Part shown: in pieces, positions 43,480 to 54,867 of the stretch
How positions within the stretch are numbered: position 1 is the stretch's first letter
Layout of the letters: every line of letters starts with the position of its first letter
NCBI RefSeq assembly: GCF_043290135.1
Contig: NC_134710.1
Location: forward strand, 316,012,116 to 316,076,115
Length of the DNA stretch: 64,000 bases
Source of the DNA: Rhipicephalus microplus
Taxonomy: Eukaryota > Arthropoda > Arachnida > Ixodida > Ixodidae
Direction: 5' to 3'
The notes under the pieces: generated by a model
Databases searched by the model: none
What the model was told of the DNA's origin: nothing
What the model saw: the letters and a program-made list of their open reading frames with translations, nothing else
Made by a program: the position numbers and the translations under genes

Positions 43480-46400
43480 GTAAAATACGTTCATCTGTCA
43501 TCTATACGTTCATCATCTATCATCTATACGTTCATCTCCCACGTGTACCTTACCCTGTGAGCGGGGGAGGGGGTGCTAGACGCTCACGTGTGCTTATTTT
43601 GCGCTGTGGAGAGTCCTATGCCTTGGGCTTTCACCGGAATGAATCTGTTGTAGCTACCGGGCACACAAAGGTCGCAGCACAAGCTGTACAGCCTTCGTTT
43701 GCGAAAAAGGCGCGTTTTTATATACAGCCAAGTAACAACTAAGATACTAATTGGCGTTCATCTGTGGCCGTGAGTACGTTTCGTGCGTCATTTGTGCGTG
43801 AAAAACGCGGGGAATGTTTCGATCTGCTTGCCATTCTTCGTGTGACGTTCCAGTTTGTTGCTACCGAATTCATTGATTCCTTTTGCGGCAAAGCTGTGAC
43901 TTTTTACAAGGATAGTTTTGTTTGTGCGTGTGTTTGTGGTGGTTCCTATATGGCACGACTTTCAAATTCAAATGATAAAAGCTCACATGCAATGCAGTGA
44001 CAGAATGTTAGTTATTGTAGGGTGTGACTCCAGGCGAATTCTATCCCCTTTGCTACAAACAAGCGTGCTGAAGAATATGCAGAAGGGGGGATGACAAGGC
44101 GGTCAAGAATTTACTTCCACTTGGCAGTGCATGTCGTGGCCTTGAGATATTTATTTATTTTATTTCTGGGAACTTATGATCACGAGTGTATGCGCGGGTA
44201 CGTGTGCGCTTCCCGCGGCTGCCCCGGCAACTATGCAGCTCATGGTGCTCAAATCAGCTAATGGCAGCAGACTTCGAGTTTATGAAATAATTTGTAAAAA
44301 AAGAGTAAGCTCGATCTAGTTGAGTTGTAAATTCATGGCGTTGTGCTTTGCTTCAGTGTTTGGCTTTTGTGTTCTGAGGAGCTGTGACTACCAATGAGTC
44401 GCGTTTTCTGACCATCTAAAAACGTGTTAGAAGGCCTCCTCAATTCAACTGCTCGAAAGTAAGGGACATCTCTGTATATACTACGACCTTAAGTCTGCAA
44501 GGTCACATCACATATATCCTATTCATATTTCGTATTCGTTGAACGGGAGTTTTTGACGCGCGAGGTACATAACTTTATAGCATAAGTCACACAAATCACA
44601 TAATTGAGTGCAAAACTGCTTCGGGTAAATTGTTTTTGCAATTGTTTGTTGTGAGTCTCTTTTCGAAGCCTCGAGGGGTGGTGGGTAGAGCTCTCACACC
44701 GCCTTTTATTGGGAGAAAGATCACTGATATTTTGTGTAGTTACCACACTAGGGGACACAATTTTTGAACCAGTATTGTTCAATATTTGCAGGTAGTATTA
44801 TCTTTGGCGAACTCCTTTGTCAACATTTTTGTCTGCTGTCTTTGATAAGTTGCTCAATACCGATGACTACCTCCTACCGGCGCATTTTGCCCCTCTACGC
44901 CAATATGTTGAGCACAGCGACGTGCGGAGGTTGTTGCCGTCGGCGGGTATTCGCAACGCGAGCACCGTGATAAATTGTCCGGCCCAATGAATAATTCGCT
45001 ACTTTTGTGAAAGACATAATCTGACAGCAAACATAACAGCGAGTGGTCTGTGCATTTTTTATGCAGTGCATCTTAGGTGAGCTTATTTTTGTTCACAGAA
45101 ATCAATAGATACGATTCAGTAAGTAAGTTCAAGAGACATGTTTTATATATCAATGTTGATCGATATCTTTCTTCTTTGTTTTGAGAATGTAGGAAAATTC
45201 GAAAGAACATGTAGCAACAATGATTTGTGGCGTGTCAGTGTGAACATTAGTCATGTCATATGTACAAACACAAGTATGCATAGGGAAACAGCGGCTGGAG
45301 CGTATGTTGGGGGTTTCCGAGCATTTTGTGTGGCTGAGTCGTATGTAGAGCGCTGTTGATGCGCACAGCGCAATACTGGTGATGCGGGCTGTAGTCAAAA
45401 GAAAGAAGCTAGTAAATACTCGTGACCCATAAATGCAGCACGCGCTGTTGGTGTTTGTTCTACAGTGCAAGTATACACTGAATTTGAGATGTCACGCATA
45501 ATGAAGCTGTAGTTTTTTAATGCAACAACGTGTAAGATCATTACTTCTTTTCTACAAAAAACACTCATGTAGTGGGACACAACTTGCATGTCAGTACACC
45601 TGTATACTGCCCAGCATTGTGTCAGGTGGCAATTGACATTTATATTTATACCTATTAAAATTCACGCAAAAAATTAAAATGTAACAAAATTCTGTCGACA
45701 ATGGCCTTCTCGATGAACCGGCTCGCATAAAACCAAGCACGCAAATTTCACACTCACATTTCCACTGTATTTACAACAAAAAAAAAGGCGTCTATGCAGC
45801 ATGCCGTGTGATTTGGTTGTGCGAGAACGGGTTCCCTTCAACTGCAGTATCAAGTGCAATTAAAGGGAAAATGTGCGAGGAAGGACAAACGCATCGTTCC
45901 GCTCTAAAATGCTATGAAAGGCGACAAAATTCTATGAATAGTGCATGTCGTAAAATCGGTAGCTCAGTGGAAGCTGGTGGCTTGATAGATGGGCGTTTAG
46001 GAGGTGGCCTGCTGGACGTTGTGGGGAGAAATAGAATATGAGGGGCTGTCAAAATTACATGCTACTTAATCACATAAAACAAAAATCCCAGATACAGAAC
46101 GCTGGCTAAATTAAACGTTAAATATAATGACTGCTGCACATGAAATTGATAAACGTATGATGCAAGTTGCTGGACCATGTCGAGAAAATCAAACCGTAAA
46201 GCTGTTTAATTATATGCACAATGAAGTGCATACGCTGCTTTTTTACTGCAGAGAATGGCCTATAAGTGGTTTAAACTTCAGTCGCCATGCAGGGGAGCAC
46301 AATCGGCAAAAAAGTGAGCTACCGTATAATACCACTGAACTTATCCGGAAGTAAGGATAGCGCTATTTTCTACTTCGATAATCTAGTACTGTGGTTCGAT

Positions 46401-46560
46401 GAACCACGCGGTTATTAGACTAAACCAGCAACAGCGCAGACTAACAAGTTCGCAGTCACTGAAATGTCTTTTGTGTTTAAGTAAACGAGGGGGCGATCAC
46501 GATCATTATAACTCCAATATTAGGAACGAAGCTCCTTAGGGCATAAGCTAGTTCCTCGCC
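43480..46560. other. non-coding part of the paralogous block and right flank
   Basis: I see no further exons or element ends. The sequence 45106-45135 (GATTCAGTAAGTAAGTTCAAG) is the empty counterpart of the Gypsy F insertion site. Confidence 0.5.
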
Positions 46561-46588
46561 GTTGTAGTAGCCACAAATAGTATGCGGA

Positions 46589-47640
46589 GTGCTCACTAGA
46601 TGGCACTGCGTCGCTCTCTCCACTCGTACTCGAATCGCTCATTCATTAGATACCGCTGAGGGCGCTCGCTTCACTCCGATGCGTTGGAGACGCGTGCTTG
46701 GCGCGCTTCCTCTTTCGTCGGCAGTCAAAACGCTAGTGCGCCTCGCAATGAGCGACGAAGGCAAGGTGATGGAGTGGAGGGTTCCGAAAACGTCGGCATC
46801 GCGCGCTTGCGGTCAAGACCCGGATGTAAGAGCCCGCGAAACACACGGAAGCACCTACAAGAGAATCCAGAGACGGCGAGTGCTCTCGCATTGGCTGCGA
46901 AACATGCACAAAGTCAAGCAGATCCCGAGCTGAGAGCCCGCGATGCTTCACCCCACTCATCAATCACTCTATGGATATGCTCAGAACTTTTGTTTATGCC
47001 CACAGGGGAACCACTATGTCAGCATCGACTCCAGTTCGTTATTCATCTCTGATGGTCACCATGCGGCTGTGGAGGCGAGATCGGAGGCGTCTATGACGAC
47101 GCGGTTTCCTCCAGCGGGGGTTCCACGTCGATCGTCCCGGTGTTGCGAGCGGAGCAATGGTGCGTCATGACGTTGTCTGAGACGGGCATCCGTGGAACAT
47201 CAAGGACATCGTCTACGCACTGGCGCTAGTAGCCGGAGTTGAAAGCACCCATTTCTCCCAGCTAGGTGGGGTAGAACGAACCAGAAGTCATGGCAGCTGG
47301 TTGGTATAGCAAATGCTTTTTGGGCGTCGATCTCCCCAAACAAGTGGAACATGATGGCAAGTCGAAGAGGTGGTCCAACCACACTTTTGCGCAGTAGAGA
47401 AGCTGTACGTCATTGCATCGCACTTCTTTCGCGCTTGGCCAAGTGCAAGCAGTGAGTGACTTGGACCAACACGAGGAAGTCACTCGCCGAAACCATGACG
47501 ATTATGCTGGCTTGTGCAGAGTTGCCCGAGTGAGAGCGCGTGCAAAGCGAACGGCTTCTCCTGCTTCTTTGCTGTTTCCAGAGGTGAGAAAAAGCAAACC
47601 AATATGACCAAACAAGAATAATTTATATGTTGTGTGTTAA
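46589..47640. other. possible relic of a charged-repeat coding family; otherwise nothing recognised
   Basis: Two frames near 46800-46960 share fragments of a repeated charged motif (DPDVRARETHG, NPETASALAL, DPELRARDA). This resembles the DTDEARA-type repeats at 39.2-39.4 kb only in style. The frame changes between repeats. No confident gene. Confidence 0.3.
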
Positions 47641-47669
47641 CTTTTTTACGCACTTTTACGGTGTTTTCA

Positions 47670-48200
47670 TATGTTTATTTATTTAAAATTTCCCACAGGC
47701 CCGCTAGGCATTGTGACAGGGGGCTCTAAAATAGCATCAATGAGCAAAAGAATTTAAACGAATTAAACACTATTAGAAAGGACAAAGAAAAACTTAACAC
47801 TTGAAACATAACATGTTCATAATACATAATACATAGGTAATAAATGCATGATGCGTACATGATGGTGATATGATACACTTTATACATGTATACATATACA
47901 TGGACGTGTATACAAAGATTGTGCTTTTCATTATTGGACAATGAAGGACTTCAGTGAAAATTAGCAATTAGTTGGGGGCGGGATGTGTCAAAGTTGTACA
48001 ATAAAGTTATGTTCTCTGGTAGATTATTCCATATTGTAATGACGCGTGGGAGCGCTGATGAGTTGAATGATAATGTATGACCATATGTGCGCGTAGAACT
48101 CAAATTAATATGCAATTTTCGGGATTTTCGGAATGGCACATCAATATGTAGTGAACATGACCTATCAGAGCGCACATGTAGAATAATGTTAGTTTGGCTA
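47670..48200 (-). mobile_element. LINE 3' fragment (minus strand)
   Basis: The minus frame 47951-48175 ends with HTLSFNSSALPRVITIWNNLP, the familiar C-terminal segment of Jockey/CR1-type LINE reverse transcriptase ORFs (a PRTIxxWNxLP-like motif). The 3' untranslated region runs left to about 47670. Only the last part of the element remains, next to the Gypsy E left LTR. Confidence 0.6.
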
Positions 48201-48791
48201 TGTCACGGTGCTATGGTGAGGACTGTAGCCAAAGAACGGTTTTAATTCGCATGACACTGCTGCAGTAACAATAGTTTCGTGATACTGCCACAGGAAATAA
48301 CCATTGCTCTGCGCAACGTGGACGTTGGGAACCAGAAAAACGCTAACGGCACGATTACGAGCGACGAAGCCAGCCGCAATGCACGAGCCGGCCCTGCATG
48401 CGCCCGGTACTCCGCCGAACAGCCAACGCACATGAAGAAGAACAAAACAAGGGTGCTCGAGGCAGAGGCTCACGAGGACTACCGCCATTGGATCTTCTTG
48501 ATTGCTGTGCGTCGTTCACTTTGGGCACAAGTTCGCCCTTAATAAACCGTGTAAATAGAACATCGTTGTTGTGAGGCTGCAACATTCGTTACATTTTCTG
48601 GTGAAGGTGCTGGGTAGATGATTCCAACCCCCCCGAAAGAGCGAAGTCCAAGCCCTGACCATCCGCAAGCCGTGAAGCTTATGCCGGTGCACCAACAGAT
48701 CAGTCGCCGTATTCGAGGGGATTCACCAGAATTCGGACCACTTCCCCCTGTGCCAAGGGCATCAGCGACGGAAACATGAAACGCCACCACC

Positions 48792-50003
48792 ATGACTAGC
48801 CAAGTTGCACCATCACAGCTCATTGTCAGCCAGCCCGTCATACCGAAGGTGTTCCATGGTGACCCGTTCGAGGACGCCGAAGACTGGCTGGATCATTTCG
48901 AGAGGGCGGCGAACATAAACCAAATGAACGAAGCTGGCAAGTTGCGCAACGTATACGTCTCTTTGGAAGACGCAGCGCGAGTGTGGTACGAAAACCACGA
49001 CGCATCTTTGACGTCCTGGGAAGAGTTCCGGCGGCAGCTACTGTGTACGTTTGGCAACAATGATCGCCGGGAAAAGGCAGAAGCAGCTCTTCGGGCACGT
49101 AATCAACGCACAAATGAGACTGTCGCTATGTGCATAGAAGAGATGTCCCGCCTGTTCAAGCGAGCTGATCCCAACATCACTGAAGACAAGAAGGTGCGTC
49201 ATCTCATGCATGGGGTAAAACAAAAGCTGTTCGCGGGACTCATTCGTAATCCGCCGCGCACTGTTGCTGAGTTTCGGTCGGAAGCAACAACAATAGAAAC
49301 GACGCTGCAGCAGAGAGCCCGGCAATACAATCGTGACGTAGGCTTTACATCAGCAGGGGTCTTCTCGGTAAACGTTGCCGATAATCTTGACACTCTGCGG
49401 GAGCTCGTCCGGTCAGTTGTGAGGGAGGAACTACGCAAGCTGCAGCCACCCGCTTCACCGGAACTGTCTATTGCGGATGTTGTCCGAGAAGAAATTCGGC
49501 AGGCCATACGGGAGCCGCAAAGGGATGCCCCACCGACACGACGCGCGGTAACTTATTCTGAGGTGCTCAGGTGGCCTGCTGTCCGCTGTGCGCCTATAGA
49601 GACACCTGGTACTTACGCACCGACAACACGTAGCCCGCGCCATATCGTAGAGGCAACTCGCAGCGCACCTCTTCCTACAGAGACAAGACCTCGGAAAAGC
49701 GATGTATGGCGAGATGCGGAACGTAGGCCCCTGTGCTTTCACTGTGGAGAGGCTGACCATCTTTACCGGTTTTGCCGATATCGTCAAGCTGGTCTTCGAG
49801 GATTTGCGGTCGACGCACCGTGTCCGCGAAATGGCGAAAGGCCGTCCGACATCGAGGAATACCTGTGCTCACGTCAGAGCTTCGACCTGCATCGTCGTCC
49901 CCAACCACGGTCACCATCCCCTCTACGTCAGCGCTCGCCAAGCCCACGTTCCTTTCCAAATGCACCTAGGCATCGTTCGCCTAGTCCAAACCCGGGAAAC
50001 TGA
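48792..50003 (+). CDS. Gypsy E gag (intact, 403 aa)
   Basis: An uninterrupted frame runs from the ATG at 48792. N-terminal: KVFHGDPFEDAEDWLDHFER. The capsid-like region includes EAGKLRNVYVSLEDAARVW and TEDKKVRHLMHGVKQKLFAG, and a single CCHC knuckle CFHCGEADHLYRFC lies near residue 320. A Ser/Pro/Arg-rich C-terminus follows. It would form the virus-like particle that packages the element RNA. Length and order match Gypsy A gag, where the Trp of EDWLDHFE has become a stop. Of all coding regions in the window, this is the only full-length element protein without a lesion. Confidence 0.9.
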   Translation: MTSQVAPSQLIVSQPVIPKVFHGDPFEDAEDWLDHFERAANINQMNEAGKLRNVYVSLEDAARVWYENHDASLTSWEEFRRQLLCTFGNNDRREKAEAALRARNQRTNETVAMCIEEMSRLFKRADPNITEDKKVRHLMHGVKQKLFAGLIRNPPRTVAEFRSEATTIETTLQQRARQYNRDVGFTSAGVFSVNVADNLDTLRELVRSVVREELRKLQPPASPELSIADVVREEIRQAIREPQRDAPPTRRAVTYSEVLRWPAVRCAPIETPGTYAPTTRSPRHIVEATRSAPLPTETRPRKSDVWRDAERRPLCFHCGEADHLYRFCRYRQAGLRGFAVDAPCPRNGERPSDIEEYLCSRQSFDLHRRPQPRSPSPLRQRSPSPRSFPNAPRHRSPSPNPGN

Positions 50004-50109
50004 AGTGGGCGACCTGTGGAAGCGAGGCCGCTGGTGATTCGAAATACGAAGATCCTCCACTGCGACTCCAGCGTGACGACGATGACGACTGTCTCCAGGT
50101 AAAGAAGTG

Positions 50110-50825
50110 CAGTAATGAGAAGATAACTTCAGACTTGCCATTGGTAATTGACGGGCTAGAGCTCATGGCTTTAATCGATACCGGTGCGGATTACTCTGTG
50201 ATAAGCTACAATTTAGGGAAGTGCCTCAGGAAAGTTCTGACCGAATGGAGTGGACCTCAAGTACGTACGACAGGCGGTCACCTTATTACGCCTTTCGGTA
50301 GATGCGCCGCAAGAGTTGAGATACGAGGTTTCACTTACGTTGGTGACTTTGTTGATTGATTGATTTGTGGGGTTTAACGTCCCAAAACCACCATTTGATT
50401 ATGAGAGACGCCGTAGTGAAGGACTCCAGAAATTTTGACCACCTGGTGTTCTTTAACGTGCACCCAAATTTGAGTACACGGGCCTACAACATTTCCGCCT
50501 CCATCAGAAATACAGCCACCACAGCCGGGATTTTATCCCGCGACCTGCGGGTCAGCAGCCGAGTACCTTAGCCACTAGACCACAGTGGCGGGGCACTTTT
50601 TTGGTGACTTTGTTGTCCTGCCCGTATGTTCGAGAGAAGTTATACTCGGAATGGATTTTCTGCAAGCAAATGGTGCCATTATTAATTGGCAGAGGTCCAG
50701 CGTATCATTTTCGACGGAACAAGCTATAAAGGTAGTCCGAGCAGACAAGCAATACACCACTCCACTGCGCATCGTCGATGATGATGTGGCTACCGCCGCA
50801 GAGCAGTATAATGGTTCTAGTCAGA
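50110..50825 (+). pseudogene. Gypsy E protease, split by a SINE
   Basis: LMALIDTGADYSVISYNLG is the protease signature (about 50160-50215), followed by VRTTGGHLITPFGR. A SINE at 50355-50600 interrupts it, and VVLPVCSREVILGMDFLQAN resumes at about 50613. Frame loss near 50825 precedes the RT frame. Confidence 0.88.
50355..50600 (-). mobile_element. tRNA-derived SINE copy 5, in the Gypsy E protease
   Basis: This is a minus-oriented, full-length SINE. It is diverged at several positions, for example the B box region reads GGGATTTTATCCCGCG on the plus strand. Perfect 15-bp target duplications TTGGTGACTTTGTTG lie at 50340-50354 and 50601-50615. Confidence 0.94.
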
Positions 50826-52551
50826 AATGATACGCTTGGTGACTATGAAGGTGTGGCAGTCAGCAACATGGATGTTTTCCTGAAAAGAGGTGTTTGTGTG
50901 GCACGAGGGATTATCCAGCTACGAGACGGGTACGCAGACGTCCTCCTGACAAATTTTGGGAACGAATTCCAGCACATCGCAAAGAGGACAGCCGTAGCCT
51001 TTCTTCATGAGGTTTGTGAAGTGACAGAAATATGTAGCCTTGAAACAACGTCAACGGATATGAAACCAACATCTGATGTCTGCAACATAATATCCGTAAA
51101 TACCAATCTTTCAGTGATCCAACGTCAACAGCTATACGACCTTGTACGGGAATTTGGCAGCCGTTTCTCTAATAGTTCAAAGGTACGACGCACAACCATT
51201 GCAAAACACAGGATCGTAACGGACGAGACAACCAGGCCAGTACGCCAGCACCCGTACCGCGTTTCACCAAAAGAAAGGGAAGTCATCAAGAATCAAGTGC
51301 AGGAGATGCTTGAAGATGATGTTATTCAGCCTTCTAGCAGTCCGTGGGCATCTCCTGTAGTACTTGTCAAGAAGAAGTATAACACGCTAAGGTTTTGCGT
51401 CGACTACCAGAAATTAAATGCTGTAACTAAACGGGATGTATATCCCCTCCCGCGTATTGACGACACATTAGACAGAGTTCGGTGTGCCAAGTTCTTTTCA
51501 TCACTAGATCTGAAAAGTGGATACTGGCAGATCGAAGTGGATGAACGTGATCGCGAGAAGACTGCTTTTGTTACCCCGGACGGACTCTATGAATTCAAGG
51601 CTCTCCCTTTTGGTCTCTGTTGTGCGCCGGCAACGTTCCAACGCATGATGGACACTGTACTTTCCGGATTGAAGTGGCAGTGTTGCTTATAGTGTACCTT
51701 GACGACGTGGTCATCTTCGCCGCTACATTCGAGGAGCATATCAAGCGCCTGCGAACAGTGTTACAAGCAATCCGTTCGGCATATTTAACCATCAAGCCAG
51801 AGAAGTGCCAGTTTGGTTTCGAAGAGCTTCGATTCCTTGGGCACGTTGTCAGCGCCCATGGTATGCACCCTGATTCCGAAAAGACAGCCGCCGTTGCAAG
51901 GTTCCCGGTGCCAGCAGACAAAAAGTCAGTACGGCGATTCCTAGGTCTCTGTGCTTACTACCGACGATTTGTCAGAAATTTCTCGCAGATTGCAGAACTC
52001 TTGACGAAACTTACGAGAGAAGATGTAACTTTCCAGTGGGAAACAGAGCAACAAAGCGCCTTCAACGAATTAAGAAAACGGTTGCAAGAGCCCCCAATCC
52101 TTTCTCATTTCGATGAAACAGCTGACACGGAAATACACACAGACGCCAGCAACATCGGCTAGGATGCATCCTAATACAGTGGCAGAATGGCGAAGAAAAG
52201 GTGATAGCATACGCCAGCCGGACTCTAACAAAGGCAGAGACCAATTATTTGGCCACAGAGAAAGAATGCCTTGCCGTCATCTGGGCCATCAGTAAGTTTC
52301 GGCCTTACTTGTATGGTAGACCATTCAAGACAGTCAGCGATCACCATGCCCTTTGCTGGCTCGCCAACCTCAAGGACCCGTCTGGACGACTAGGAAGGTG
52401 GAGCCTCAGACTGCAAGAATTTGACATTACTGTGGTATACCAATCTGGCAGGAAGCATACCGACGCTGACTGTTTGTCACGGGCACCTGCAGACACAGCA
52501 CTATCAGATGAAGAGGACTTTCCATTCGTGGCTGTTGTCGAGACTTCTTAG
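50778..52551 (+). pseudogene. Gypsy E reverse transcriptase and RNase H
   Basis: The first frame (to 51692) has [30 protein letters not shown] and SLDLKSGYWQIEV. A frameshift just before the catalytic site moves VYLDDVVIFA to the next frame (about 51690-51720), which runs through FLGLCAYYRRF to IHTDASNIG and stops at 52160-52162. A third frame from 52201 holds [19 protein letters not shown] and DHHALCWL and ends at 52549-52551. The catalytic Asp pair is present but the protein is split in three. Confidence 0.9.
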
Positions 52552-52581
52552 ATAGCTGAAATTCAACATGCGGACGAAGAA

Positions 52582-53876
52582 TTGCTCCCGCTCATCAAAC
52601 ACACTAAAGGAGCTCGCGTGCAAGTACCTCGTATATTTTCTCGAAGCCTCGCATCGTTCTGCCTCCGAGGAAATGTCCTCTACAAGAGAAACTTTAAGCC
52701 CAACCGTGAAAAGTTTATTCTTGTCGTTCCCGCAACTATGCGGCAAGAAATATTACAAGCGTGCCACGATTAGCCTACGTCTGGACATTTGGGGGTCACT
52801 CGAACGCTTGCACGAATCAGTCAGCACTATTATTGGCCCAAGCTATTGTCTTCAGTACAGCGCTATGTCAGAACATGCCGCGAGTGCCAAAGACGGAAAG
52901 CGCCTTGTGATAAGCCAGCGGGCCTTCTACACCCGATAGACCCACCGAAAGCACCCTTCCAACAAGTTGAAATGGACCTCCTTGGACCATTCCCGACATC
53001 TTTACTTGGCAAGAAGTGGATCGTTGTAGCGACTGATTATTTAACGATATACGCGAAAACAGACTCCTTGCATCGAGGAACAGCAGCTGAGGTCGCCAAA
53101 TTCTTTGTACAGAGCATAGTGCTACAGACTCCTTGCATCGAGGAACGGCAGCTGAGGTCGCCGGCGATGTACAGAGCATAGTGCTACGGCATGGCGCTCC
53201 AACTGTTGTAATTACCGATCGTGGACCGGCTTTCACAGCGGAACTCAAGGAATGCCTGCTGAACATGACCCACACTGTTCACAGGAAAACTACCGCATAT
53301 CACCCTCAAAGCAACGGCCTGACTGAACGCCTTAACAGAACTCTAGCTGACATAATATCTATGTATGTGGACGTCGAACACAAAAAGTGGTACGAAATTT
53401 TACCATACGTCACCTTCGCCTATAACACCGCCGTACAAGAGACTACCAAGATTACCCCGTTTCAACTAGTTTACGGTCGTGTAGTTACCACAACACTGGA
53501 CGCTATGTTACCTATAGATAAAGATGACTACCCTTCTGATCTCGATTACTATATAGAGAGAGTGGAGGAGGCCCGCCAATTAGCAAGGTACCGAATATGT
53601 CACCAACAACGAATCGATGCCGACCGCTACAACCGAGGAAGACGTGAAACACGGTGTGAAGTTGGTGACAAAGTGTGGATATGGACCCCAGTACGACGAC
53701 GAGGCCTGTCTGAAAACTCATTTGTCGATATTTCGGTCCTTACGAGGTAGTACAGCGACTCAGCGACCTCGTTTATGAAGTCAAGCCAACAAGACATGGG
53801 CATTCTAAACGACGCGATCCCACCGAGCGTGTACACATTGTGCGCATGAAACCGTACTACGACCAGTACCAAGACT
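52582..53876 (+). pseudogene. Gypsy E integrase
   Basis: The pieces in order: KHTKGARVQVP with RHLSR-like IFSRSLASF, a stop at 52771-52773, SGHLGVTRTLARISQHYYW and CRECQRRKAPCDKPAG (zinc region), VVATDYLTIYAK (first Asp), VVITDRGPAF (second Asp), HPQSNGLTERLN (Glu), VWIWTPVRRRGLSE, then a frameshift near 53720 into YFGPYEV-like sequence and a final VHIVRMKPYYDQYQD ending at 53876. A local duplication at 53066-53187 adds extra sequence before the second Asp. Confidence 0.9.
53066..53187 (+). repeat. short tandem duplication inside integrase
   Basis: GACTCCTTGCATCGAGGAAC opens two adjacent copies of about 60 bp, each ending near GTACAGAGCATAGTGCTAC. The second copy has a changed middle (GTCGCCGGCGATGTACAG against GTCGCCAAATTCTTTGTACAG). 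Gypsy A has one copy at this point, so the duplication is derived. Confidence 0.9.
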
Positions 53877-54667
53877 AGCCACCCCACTTGCTTGCTGTAC
53901 AACCATTTCCCTCTCACAAACCTTCCGAGACGGAAACGGTGCATGCATTATCATCGAAAGCATCGGGGCGATGCATCTGGAGAGGGGGATAATGCCACAG
54001 GAAATAACCATTGCTCCGCGCAACGCGGACATTGAGAACCAGAGAAACGCTAACGGCACGACTACGAGCGACGAAGCCAGCCGCAATGCACGAGCCGGCC
54101 CTGCATGCCCGGTACTCCGCCGAACAGCCAACGCGCGTGAAGAAAAAGAGAACGAGGGTGCTTGAGGCAGAGGCTCACGAGGACTACTGCCCTTGGATCT
54201 TCTTGATTCCTGTGCGTCGTTCACTTTGGGCACGAGTTCGCCCTTAATAACCCGTGTAAATAGAACATCGTTGTTGTGAAGCTGCTACATTTGTTACAAT
54301 ATGAACCATGGTGCCCTATTTTTGATAGATTCTAGTGCATAGACCATGTTAATAGGATATGGAGACCAAATAAAGAATGCGAACTCAAGTATACGACGAT
54401 TACCTTGCGGCTTCATATAGTTATACTTATTCAAGTCAGCCAAAGCCGACGGAATCCAAGCGGCTCCACCAGTTTGTCTCGAGACTTCAGAAGGGCAGGG
54501 GTTTGTCCTGCTCGCGGCAAGTTATCTTTTCACCCACTTTTCTTCATATTTACATTACAATTTGATCCAATATCTTCCCCTATACTTTCCTTGGCAGTAT
54601 TGTCTGTTATATCTCATTATTATTGTGTAAAACACGGAAAAACAAGCCCTTAGGTATACACTTCTTT

Positions 54668-54670
<3 letters not shown>

Positions 54671-54702
<32 letters not shown>
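54671..54702. repeat. (TA)n microsatellite
   Basis: A short TA run lies next to a tRNA-derived SINE. Confidence 0.95.
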
Positions 54703-54704
<2 letters not shown>

Positions 54705-54708
<4 letters not shown>

Positions 54709-54830
54709 CGCAAGAAAGAAAAAAATCCTATAAAAAACTACAGCTGGTGGAATCGAACGTGAGACCTCCGCGTTGTGAATGCGATGCGTTAACCACTGAG
54801 CCACTAACAGGCACCTTACCCACTATTCAA
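54705..54830 (-). mobile_element. second tRNA-derived SINE family, copy 2
   Basis: On the minus strand TGGCTCAGTGGTTAACGC (A box) and GGTCTCACGTTCGATTCC (B box, complement of 54749-54766) are almost perfect pol III promoter boxes. The flanking stems do not form a tRNA acceptor, so this is a SINE head, not a tRNA gene. Same family and place as 41150-41275. Confidence 0.75.
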
Positions 54831-54867
54831 ACGGCAAGCTATTGATATCTTCCACTTAAGTGCAAGA

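Larger units (their letters stand above)
41281..45790. repeat. paralogous block, copy 1
   Basis: Landmarks shared in order with 54.8-63.16 kb: AACGGCAAGCTA (41282; 54831), GATGGCGCAATGAGCGCGCG (41364; 55911), GCTACCGGGCACACAAAG (43650; 56070), AACATGTAGCAACAATGATT (45208; 62571), and CAATGGCCTTCTCG (45700; 63081). Divergence is substantial, so the duplication or dispersal is old. Copy 1 has a LINE insertion (41659-42639) and THAP-like exons absent from copy 2. Confidence 0.75.
48286..54298 (+). mobile_element. Ty3/Gypsy element E, with both LTRs and a nested SINE
   Basis: LTRs are 48286-48593 (308 bp) and 53994-54298 (305 bp), TGCCACAGGAAATAACC to GTTACA. The flanks ATAC (48282-48285) and ATAT (54299-54302) are a one-mismatch target duplication. 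TCTGGTGAAGGTGCTGGGTA after the left LTR is a primer-binding-type site, and GAGAGGGGGATAA (53981-53993) is the polypurine tract. Both match Gypsy A, as do the proteins, so A and E are sister families with different LTRs. Confidence 0.95.

Noticed and set aside
46733..47052. Overlapping 76-122 residue frames as a host gene
   Set aside because: Frames conflict, motif fragments jump between phases, and no splice sites or domains support a gene.
48282..54302. An endogenous retrovirus with env
   Set aside because: After integrase there is only a short gap with the polypurine tract and LTR. No env-like frame exists in this or the other LTR elements.
54740..54815. A tRNA gene (minus strand) with good A and B boxes
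   Set aside because: The sequence flanking the boxes does not form an acceptor stem, and a sister copy exists in the paralogous block. It is the head of a SINE.
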